IMG/VR virus record: IMGVR_UViG_3300009156_000026 | Span: 1-64,000 of that record | Source: a virus | Direction: 5' to 3' (one strand) | DNA length: 64,000 nucleotides | Shown here: piece by piece, positions 59,701 to 64,000 of the stretch | Position numbering within the stretch: position 1 is the stretch's first letter | How the letters are laid out: every line of letters begins with the position of its first letter | Program-made: the position numbers and the translations under genes | The notes under the pieces: model-generated | What the model was told of the DNA's origin: nothing | The model's database searches: none | Seen by the model: only the letters and a program-made list of their open reading frames with translations

Positions 59701-62700
59701 AATGGGATCGGCCCCCGCAAGACGGGCTTCATCCAGCATCTGCTTGGCTTCGGGGAGATGCCGACCCTCGATGCGCGGGCCTTGAACACCTGGATCACGG
59801 GTCAGGGCGACATCCGAGGGATGGACACCGAGGCCGCCCAGATCGCCCGGCTGATGAACCAGCACTACGCGGCCGACGCGACGGGGATCCTGACATTAGC
59901 CCGGATCATCAGCGGCTACAACCAGCTTCGCCGCTCCGGGTTCGCCCCCGACATCCCGAAGGCCGTCTACAACGCGGTCCTGCACAACTGGCTCTGGACC
60001 CGCATCAAGGGCCATGAGCGCACCTACGCCCCGATGTACGAGGCCCAGGCAGCCCCGGTCGAGCCCATCCCCCAGACCGAGTGGTCGCGCGACGACTTCG
60101 AGACCCGCAACCAGATGATGGAATCCTGGATGCGCGACCCGTACGAGGCCGAGGATCGCGAGCTCGGGCCGTACGATCCCGATGCCCGCGAGGGCCCGTC
60201 CGCCATGGCGGCCGAGATCCCCTCGATCCCAGCCTACCTGCGAGAGCACGCCGTCCCGTTCGCTGGCTACGAGCCGAACACGATCGAGGGGCGGATGGAG
60301 CAGGTGCTGATGGACGCGGCCCGCGCCCAGGGCACCAACCGACCGCAGTTCGAGAAGGGCGAGCTCGGCAAGCTTGAGCCGAAGTTCCTGCCCAGCCCGA
60401 CCGCCACCAAGGTCGAGATCAAGAAGAACCCGGACGGCACCAACAAGAAGGACAAGAAGGGCAAGGACGTCTGGGTCGAGAGCAACTACGGGGTAACGCC
60501 AGCCCTGGAAGATCAGCGGGTGGCGCTCCAGCTTGGGCGGCCGGCCTCGCGCTGGTACACCGAGCTTGCCCACTGGGTCTACGAGCGGGTCGGGCCCGAG
60601 GCGTTCGACGAGTTCCGCGTGATCTTCGGGGTGACCTCCGCCCAGACCGAGCCGACCGAGAACATGGCGACGACGTTCGCCGCGATGAAGATCGCCCGCG
60701 AGATGGCGGCCGAGGGGATCCTCGACGACGCCCACCGCGACGAGTTCCACGCGCGGATGAAGGCGTACCGGATCCCCAGCGTCAGTGAGGGGGTGGCCAA
60801 CGTCGAGAAGGACGGCACCCCGAAGATGGTCGGCTTCCGGACCTACACCGAGGGCAAGGGCAAGCAGATCATGGACCTCTACACCACGGGGTCCGTGACG
60901 GTGCAGACGAACGCCAAGACCCCGTCCTACGCTGGCAACATGATCTCGGCCCTGATGGGCGTCTACGACCCGAACGTGACGGTCGACGTCTGGATGGCGC
61001 GGGCCATGAACTACTGGTCGACATCCTGGATGGCGACCTCGGATCAGGCGTACCGCGCATCGCACGCGATCTACAACTGGCTCGCGCGCGAGGAGGGCAT
61101 CAGCCCGCACGAGGCCCAGGCCGCGATCTGGTTCCCGATCAAGACCGCCTGGGAGCGGGGCGGAACGGCGATCCGCCAGAAGATCCAGGATGGCGATCTG
61201 GCTGACGCGCTCCGAGACGCCGAGCAGGCTGGCCTGCTGCGCCCCGAGCTCATCCGTGGCGACCTCGCCGCGATCAACGCCGACGCCCGGGTCCAGCACG
61301 CCTGGGAGCAGCTTGCGCCCGTGATCGCCTCGTCTCCGCTCTCGCCAGGGCAGGCCGAGGCCGGCGTCACCGACATCGTCTACCCAGGCCAGACCAGAGG
61401 CCGAGGCGAGACCAAGGAGCCAGCCCGCCCGGTCGATCGGGCCCAGCGGGCGGCACTCCTGGACGTGGCCGAGGGACAGGCGCCGACGGTCGGGATCGTG
61501 GGGGTCCCTGACCGCGCCGCCCTCGGCTACGCCAACGGCCAGCTTGACTGGCTCGGCCAGCCGCATCAGGTGGTCCCGATCGGGGACGGGCTGATGGTCC
61601 GTCTGGTGGGCGGCAACCTCGACACCGCCCGCTACGTCGCGGCCGAGCTTGGTGAGCGCGCCGGCGCCCCAGCGGTCTCGCTCCAGCTTGCCTCGACAGA
61701 AGGCAACGCGCTCGGCTACGTCTTCTCGTCCTCGGGGGAGGAGCCGATCGAGAAGGCCGATCTGGAGGCGATCTCGGCGCTGGTCGCGGGGACCGGCATC
61801 CCGCTGGTGGCAGATCCCGGCGGCCACTACGTGGCCCTGATTGACTCGCCGTCGGTACCCGAGGAGATCTATAATTCGACGGTCGACGCGATCGCCAACC
61901 TGGGGATCGCGGGACTTGAACAGGAGGGTTACCGTGGCTGGGCAGAGCATCTCCCTGCGGCCGAGTATCGAGGAACGATTCAAGCGCTTGGGCATCGGTT
62001 CGGCGCCGGCGAGCCACAAGATCTACCAGTCGGGGCCGCAGGTGGTGATCGTGCTGCCGAAGAAGGCGGAGCCGAAGCCCAAGGAGTAGGCCCGTCGGCC
62101 ATGGGCGCGGAAGCTCCCTGGGCCGAGGGCTGGTCCCAGCCGACCCCCGAGGAGTTCCTGCGGATCCGCTCCCAGAGCGATCGCGGGGCGTACCTGTCGG
62201 CCTCGGACGTCGACAGTCTCAGGGGCAAGCGGCTCTTCGTCAAGCCGACCGACACGGGTGGCTACGCCGGGTTCGCGCTCGACGAGGACAACGACCTCCA
62301 GAACGTGTTCAACGTCCCGGGCCCTGACGGCCGGAAGTCGAAGGGGGCCGGGGTCGACGCGATGCTGATGGGGATCAGCCAGGGCGCCGACAAGCTGGAC
62401 GCCTTCGACCCGTTCCTGCCGAAGTATTACCATCAGTTCGGGTTCCGCGAGACGGGCCGCGTGCCGTTCAACGACGAGTACGCGCCCGAGGGCTGGGACT
62501 ACGCCAATGGCCGCCCCGACGTGGTCCTGATGACCTGGGACGGCTTCCACAACGGAGAGAGCCCCGATGACGTCCGCGCCAGGGTCGGAGGACCCAAGAC
62601 CGAGTGGATCGCCCAGCCTCACGCCCGAACCTTCGACGACTGGGACCAAGCAGCGGAGGTACGCGACGGACGACTCGCTGACCTCCGAGGAGGTGCAGTT

Positions 62701-64000
62701 CCTGGACGAGTGCGTCCCGTTGCTGGGCCAGGACGTGGTGGACCGGCAGTACGGCCTGATACTGGACCAGGGGCGGCAGGTCGGGGAGATCTAGCCGGGC
62801 CATCAGCCATGGTCGGACGTGAGGCGGCTATCACCACTGGCGTCCCGCTTGACCTGCCGACCCGCCGTGGCTTCTTGCAGGCGGTAGAGAATACAGACGG
62901 CGCCCAGATCACACCCGACGGCCTCTCGGTCGATCTGATCCGCTGGCAGCAGCCCGAGCAGGTTGGCGCCGAGGCTGGCCAGTCCGCCGTCTTCTACCTC
63001 GCTTCCGGCACGCACGCGCGGGACGTCGACACCTATCGCGGCACCTTCCTGGGCGACTATGGCGGCGACCAGCGGATCGCCGGGCCGTCGGTCTTTCGTC
63101 GGCCGTTCGTGGCGCGGGCGGGCGTGGGTGACGCTGCCATCGCGGCCTACGCTGCGCTCAATGGCCAGGAGGCCACCGATGCGATGCGCGGCCCGGTGGG
63201 TCGGCTCGGGGGCTTCCCGCGTCTCAGCCGCGACGAGGTAGTCGCGCGTACCCGCGATATCTTGACCCGTCACGATGCCGGCCCAGAAGCCGCCGAGCAG
63301 ATCGTGGACGCCTACCGCCTGGGTGCTCCGTTGGAGAACGCGGTCGAGGAGCGGATCGTCTCCCACGACTTGCGCCGCCGTGGGTACGACTCGGTCATCG
63401 GCTACAGCGGGGTCGGCCGCAACGCGCGCTTGACCGAACTGATGGATGTGCGGGAGCGGACCTACCCTGATGAGACGGGGCAGACCGAACTGCACCCGCA
63501 GTTCGGTCCTGGCCCCTCGGCCATGGCGGCCGAGATCCCAGGCTGGGTACCCGTCAGCGGGATGCCGGACGACCTGCACCAAAGAGTCCTGTCGGGCAGC
63601 CCCCGGCTCCAGGCGGTCGCGGCCGAGAGCACCGCGACCTTGCAGGAAGCCCTGATGGAGGCGCTGGACTCGGACCCGCTGATGACCGACGCGGACCGTC
63701 AGGTCCTGCACGGCCACGCCAGCTTCTACACCTCCGCGATCGTCGGGCTCGCGACAGAAGATCCCGCCCGCCTGGAGGCGGTCGGGCTTGACTACGCATC
63801 GGCGGAGCTCGAGCGAGATCGGGCGATCGGGCACCTCGAACGGATCGGACGGCTCGACGCGCTCTACAACGCCGAGGCCGCCTGGGCGAGCCTGTCCCCC
63901 CGTGACGATCCGAGCCAGGGCCGACCATCCGCCATGGCCGGCGAGGTCCCGGTCACGCTGGCCGAGCCGTTCTACTCCAGGCTGACCCAGGTCGCAGGCG
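50779..64000 (+). CDS. Giant polyvalent virion/ejection protein, >4,407 aa (cut by window edge)
   Basis: The GTG at 50779 follows the upstream TAA directly; the frame stays open to the edge. Order: EEPSY repeats (about 26-53); lysozyme/transglycosylase-like domain (about 135-260, catalytic-type TETEAG at 155-160); M23 endopeptidase (NHRGVDL about 337-343, HLHYE 426-430); Amidase_2 (VIHATRG about 515-521, GHEELDQ 623-629); two copies of a 60-residue helical repeat (about 720-840); hydrophobic Gly/Ala segments (about 1125-1385); zincin motif HEPSH-x5-HG (1708-1719); ADP-ribosyltransferase-like domains (about 1867-2098, about 2490-2700 with LYHATT, and a duplicate at 4012-4238); helical domains (about 2985 and 3268-3415); a GNAT-like domain (about 3776-3928). 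Three peptidoglycan hydrolases plus effector-like domains fit an ejected polyvalent protein of the kind described for phages and conjugative elements. (G/R)PSAM linkers separate the C-terminal domains. Confidence 0.85.
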   Translation, partial: MAAEEWEYEYDYDQPEDSGEDTSYEYEEPSYEEPSYEEPVYQEPSYQEPSYEEGGDWYDAYARGYSGGGLGYVAPEAEPESWYDAYAQAFSPRVEQRPTDPYAWSYNEGGRPETIDTWADGRPMDEKAAKQARIYRVALENGLDEEGARVLVAVTETEAGLFGALGDGGQSRGPFQFYEGGQMPAFRQWVQANGIPGDPNQLVHDPEIATSFAASNYLGAAIKRGQAQGLHGADLATYAQRTGQVSVSPERTGENYQRLFATGDPYGDAIRVAQPSAGARARANAQIPPGHWDGDGHDHGVATPYTQQQVGRDGSVWQIAFDFDQPYADPFNPQIPNHRGVDLQLAGAPNGGENTPYTAMRNGRVVKITNDPHGGIGIIVDTGDPSARYDRYFHNNAVSVREGDVVQAGRTNLGVIGQTGSQGFPHLHYEVSQNVDGDPMGQTIDPRPYLGPPPGRPQAAVRAQPGAPWDPYAPYGGAQQQQPRAAAAVAAQPNVVELTTPYTSGRRQTTDGIVIHATRGQGETPQAEYEWTLGWFGKNPYQVSANAVIGPDGQIAMPRDWDLITHHAGENNATKFGIELAQSAADSARGVPYTDAQYASLGWLLGQLHQRYGIPIDRSHVVGHEELDQGRRQNKTDPGENFDWGRALQLGAQPQRGVPAQQATQTARVAPAAPYQDVGGTAPGRPPAGTPTPATGGSYTVGGRPATREQYDAAVASDRESRDRFLAQLPEPTRNAYTEWEAFRRSRGEDPNDIPAFRAHIDRLGVENPWTGQEQRREQARVAREQFEASLPETTRTQFREWAADREARGQDLTLPAFREHLGALGAPDPWTAQEQAARAAAARPAAATPPPPAGRTVYRLAGGTEISEAQAQEIGRQNAAAERINAGYNERIAAARVERERLRTWQAQSDAYFNDPNGQLPHPGPRPSTENLDWLEADAARGADTGAREQPITVVSSYNEPASADEVAAARARAEARVQTGALTREAAASSDPLVQAAQAAQARSTQLLQQVENQRILDRESPLDPRYIALVRSQELQRQGAMQEGPLPQLTDQEIAMPTIRPAQPERFNQAIYDYYRNRGYSEEQARAEATLAPAREATMEPPSPRVIQADPVPEVDPNISTYEALANAAIRGTAGLATGLYNIPEAVGYYTGQTWLEEESRERIRGIQGAVRESGALRQSGNQWYQSPLGFFEGAAENLPNVAATVGAAFLTGGGSIAAMAAGGGARVVAPLLVRGGMAASRAALVAGSLASGGQMRESLRDEVAAGLINQETADFAGAVAAATEALTETVMPGLDRMVLRGFGLQAAKEIGHELIKRGLGGALKTVGGEIVNEAGEELVTEAVGIGTDLAFSAQKPTMLEAAERLATAGVMGGALGGAMAGPITASGAVVQALEGRRETANARQLDAAFGSPADQLARDGVQVVVASPDFGTYAVRHIDPTNPNRQRAFTLNISEDAEGNAVVTPGGAYRGEPLRTIDLQDPTADRMRAARNAGAALTYLNQQGVISNETASGAIESLQKRAEAAASGAAVATQARPSREASLEEGPERSEGYIKPDGWSDVGTIPGTDLHLRAADHLPQPLVSQIMRAEADRVIAASVSELTDRMDKRSQDLGITPRTIVRRLMGTSLYGAGMIAQNDNIFVEGTRNRETGIGTLGGFQFDTGAIIFDAINDAKEAGYSLAQFLDPRVGGRFLAAKIAEVAVHEPSHDVNAYHGERFHQTMTAYRQALVAEQRALEPIMRELVSSGAVERSLALHAQMYRDHARHWYWRGRGRDVAAELAARDARRGTPLGGAIDVRRPDSQGGRGARPAAARPVPADGRGVGAITLRGPGLRPAAQAGEPATGVPELGPPSPLVSREAAMASGVPVEMPSDPRVQQALARTPGIQVTPDGLVVDATRFQRRGSGGAPSLSGNVYYGVSGPETTIGGDNSYYDQRDRLVYGGSEAVRGPTVLRRPFVGTSGAFHPEGAQTIAEAVGDQDAARPLAVLNQAGFLNTASPEARAAITDAMEQYGVDRAIPERIFQALDSGLIREQAARSNLSEAVAGEALRRAGYDGYIRLNPDNTVDSIMDVREQTYPDEEGRTALHPQFEGAAPAVTRSADGYEQIGMFDSDEVRPSNMAAREAALSRPIPTRVQYPPEVAQQLQAAGLELQPERGLVVPMAAPAAGGVEADRRPDGGISFTELTPGPGGREVALANPIIHQGGTMATDRAQALADLLGEDPGTGSRLVEAIQDAIAQDGPTTENVRTIMASIGLGDPDQAALLVKAARGDTGQGSGSLANHIVSQMLAHEGRIHGHDGLVTLGPDGAPSIASFQRPQDTADTGYVVDDGQLLYRGEAETPPSYQVQDGQLVHQGTGYEVQDGRPVYQGPSAMVPSIRPMRDAVEAEIAKMEGHRTESLARAEQSGDSWGYDANNARLLEQQIARRRAVLDRVESRAPLDFPGVEPRIIVPAEAGEGVTTSSDWNGGVRAWAQINGATVRGVPIDVDDERVPDVLYHATTNLPAVQRSGMLRAGGVGGLGGDNRDNIVSLTISRPIADGIARDLRTAIDVARIPEPATVQVPWEDSRGRTHYSTEWADPEEYQRYREAVITRLQAQARTEGWTWDAEHISPTAAGRDIFSTYFQVRSYQTDLKNPLIYTELDALRLIDPENIGVVEVPRDALRTGALLTDLDLGRNHLEEIRSYGDVPLQPGVPTSGPSAMQGELPPPPPIVRPDQRSSQPFPSNVIIPRQFIAPDLRAGPETELAEPPPFAGPPLVGTEEAIDAGWAGIPDPRTPIENRADLHNRLVLTRFLSQRELKEILGERPQDLQQVIDFMVAQRQKVVEGRLLPSDVAKAYLMTVSSQGQGAIDPQIILDKTGLAIPDHFLTPNRDGVRQIRAEDAAAAWIASPTGQRTLAQLDQGTFDEAGWENAASIRAAFSDDRLNNNNVMGTRPNRRGRISMRDVVALTADLNQIGDNPRAMAAAVERLNGIGPRKTGFIQHLLGFGEMPTLDARALNTWITGQGDIRGMDTEAAQIARLMNQHYAADATGILTLARIISGYNQLRRSGFAPDIPKAVYNAVLHNWLWTRIKGHERTYAPMYEAQAAPVEPIPQTEWSRDDFETRNQMMESWMRDPYEAEDRELGPYDPDAREGPSAMAAEIPSIPAYLREHAVPFAGYEPNTIEGRMEQVLMDAARAQGTNRPQFEKGELGKLEPKFLPSPTATKVEIKKNPDGTNKKDKKGKDVWVESNYGVTPALEDQRVALQLGRPASRWYTELAHWVYERVGPEAFDEFRVIFGVTSAQTEPTENMATTFAAMKIAREMAAEGILDDAHRDEFHARMKAYRIPSVSEGVANVEKDGTPKMVGFRTYTEGKGKQIMDLYTTGSVTVQTNAKTPSYAGNMISALMGVYDPNVTVDVWMARAMNYWSTSWMATSDQAYRASHAIYNWLAREEGISPHEAQAAIWFPIKTAWERGGTAIRQKIQDGDLADALRDAEQAGLLRPELIRGDLAAINADARVQHAWEQLAPVIASSPLSPGQAEAGVTDIVYPGQTRGRGETKEPARPVDRAQRAALLDVAEGQAPTVGIVGVPDRAALGYANGQLDWLGQPHQVVPIGDGLMVRLVGGNLDTARYVAAELGERAGAPAVSLQLASTEGNALGYVFSSSGEEPIEKADLEAISALVAGTGIPLVADPGGHYVALIDSPSVPEEIYNSTVDAIANLGIAGLEQEGYRGWAEHLPAAEYRGTIQALGHRFGAGEPQDLPVGAAGGDRAAEEGGAEAQGVGPSAMGAEAPWAEGWSQPTPEEFLRIRSQSDRGAYLSASDVDSLRGKRLFVKPTDTGGYAGFALDEDNDLQNVFNVPGPDGRKSKGAGVDAMLMGISQGADKLDAFDPFLPKYYHQFGFRETGRVPFNDEYAPEGWDYANGRPDVVLMTWDGFHNGESPDDVRARVGGPKTEWIAQPHARTFDDWDQAAEVRDGRLADLRGGAVPGRVRPVAGPGRGGPAVRPDTGPGAAGRGDLAGPSAMVGREAAITTGVPLDLPTRRGFLQAVENTDGAQITPDGLSVDLIRWQQPEQVGAEAGQSAVFYLASGTHARDVDTYRGTFLGDYGGDQRIAGPSVFRRPFVARAGVGDAAIAAYAALNGQEATDAMRGPVGRLGGFPRLSRDEVVARTRDILTRHDAGPEAAEQIVDAYRLGAPLENAVEERIVSHDLRRRGYDSVIGYSGVGRNARLTELMDVRERTYPDETGQTELHPQFGPGPSAMAAEIPGWVPVSGMPDDLHQRVLSGSPRLQAVAAESTATLQEALMEALDSDPLMTDADRQVLHGHASFYTSAIVGLATEDPARLEAVGLDYASAELERDRAIGHLERIGRLDALYNAEAAWASLSPRDDPSQGRPSAMAGEVPVTLAEPFYSRLTQVAG
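56114..56338 (+). CDS. Nested +1-frame gene in the giant ORF, 74 aa
   Basis: The ATG follows GGAAGGGGCCGAG. The product MSQPSSQPEMPDAG... continues with GELLMFVGLIVKAAEEQDQ and EESGLSRSEVLAYALRR, a plausible helical protein. In the same stretch the giant frame reads as an Arg/Gly/Ala/Pro-rich shadow, so this frame looks like the one under selection. It ends TAG at 56336, followed in the giant frame by LGPPSPLV, which aligns with a degenerate linker, and then the first ADP-ribosyltransferase-like domain. Confidence 0.6.
   Translation: MSQPSSQPEMPDAGLPSGELLMFVGLIVKAAEEQDQRLLDLYLRMAEESGLSRSEVLAYALRRRPGNPLLASLS
61934..62089 (+). CDS. Nested +1-frame gene in the giant ORF, 51 aa
   Basis: The GTG has a perfect AGGAGG at 61922-61927 with a 6-nt spacer. 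The product (MAGQSISLRPSIEERFKRLG, then HKIYQSGPQVVIVLPKKAEPKPKE) reads as a small folded basic protein with a Lys/Pro tail. The TAG at 62087-62089 shares its G with the GGC of linker copy 4. Confidence 0.65.
   Translation: MAGQSISLRPSIEERFKRLGIGSAPASHKIYQSGPQVVIVLPKKAEPKPKE
62567..62794 (+). CDS. Nested +1-frame gene in the giant ORF, 75 aa
   Basis: The ATG follows GGAGAG with a 7-nt spacer. Disordered Ser/Pro N-terminus, then TSEEVQFLDECVPLLGQDVVD and YGLILDQGRQVGEI, a likely helical domain. The TAG (62792-62794) lies 2 nt before linker copy 5. In the giant frame the second half is Gly/Arg/Pro-rich shadow. Confidence 0.6.
   Translation: MTSAPGSEDPRPSGSPSLTPEPSTTGTKQRRYATDDSLTSEEVQFLDECVPLLGQDVVDRQYGLILDQGRQVGEI

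Larger units (their letters stand above)
57898..63936 (+). repeat. Seven (G/R)PSAM linker repeats in the giant protein
   Basis: Copies at 57898-57912, 58882-58896, 60193-60207, 62089-62103, 62797-62811, 63511-63525 and 63922-63936. The DNA core is GGCCCNTCNGCCATGG-like. Five continue x-(A/G)-E-(I/L/V/A)-P (MAAEIP twice, MQGELP, MGAEAP, MAGEVP). Each lies between recognisable domains. Confidence 0.8.

Noticed and set aside
59896-62019. 707-codon frame on the minus strand
   Set aside because: Antisense to the giant gene, with no ribosome-binding site and no recognisable motifs.
56101-62800. Sequencing frameshifts or separate genes as the explanation for the mixed frames in the giant ORF
   Set aside because: The giant frame is uninterrupted before, through and after each nested gene, and each nested gene has its own start and Shine-Dalgarno site; an error would need paired indels three times.

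Overview
This 64 kb window is a piece of a large, very GC-rich tailed-phage genome (or a prophage of that type). The phage identity rests on a small terminase, a large terminase and a portal-like protein in series, tail-fibre-like proteins, a lambda-O/DnaT-type replication initiator, a DnaC-type loader, a RuvC-type resolvase and dozens of small tightly packed genes with strong Shine-Dalgarno sites (typically AGGAGACCC-ATG on the minus strand). Strong G/C preference at third codon positions points to a high-GC host, perhaps an actinobacterium or another high-GC lineage. No integrase, rRNA or complete tRNA was seen. No major capsid, tail-tube or tape-measure gene was recognised; these probably lie to the right of the window.

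Layout. (1) 1-14.85 kb, minus strand: about 32 genes, many encoding short zinc-ribbon proteins of unknown role, plus a module of a Cdc48/FtsH-like AAA+ ATPase, a SWIM zinc-finger protein and a coiled-coil protein (8.5-12.2 kb). Three copies of a hairpin element with conserved flanks and a variable core sit between its gene clusters. (2) 14.85-15.46 kb: divergent control region. (3) 15.5-30 kb, plus strand: excisionase-like regulator, replication initiator with four palindromic iterons inside its gene (probable origin), dCTP deaminase/dUTPase-like enzyme, DnaC-like ATPase, ParB-like/methyltransferase fusion, nucleoside deoxyribosyltransferase-like enzyme, a HTH protein with a membrane tail and a RuvC-like resolvase. 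A 1.6 kb C-rich low-complexity tract (23.3-24.9 kb) interrupts it. (4) 30-38 kb: a small divergent membrane protein, then small zinc proteins and structural beta-rich/tail-fibre-like proteins. (5) 38.1-50.8 kb: TerS, a 17-codon coupling minigene, TerL, small genes, portal, and several Pro/Gly- or Gln-rich virion-associated candidates. (6) 50.8 kb to the window edge: one open frame of at least 4,407 codons with three peptidoglycan-hydrolase domains, a membrane-active stretch, a zincin motif and a chain of effector-like domains, which looks like a giant polyvalent virion/ejection protein.

The most unusual signal is in region 6. Seven copies of a (G/R)PSAM linker separate the domains of the giant protein. 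In five of them it continues as x-(A/G)-E-hydrophobic-P, which resembles a phage maturation-protease site. Three short genes with their own Shine-Dalgarno sites are nested in the +1 frame, and two of them stop within a base or two of a linker. A second genome-wide signal is the 12-bp palindrome GGAGACGTCTCC, found six times.
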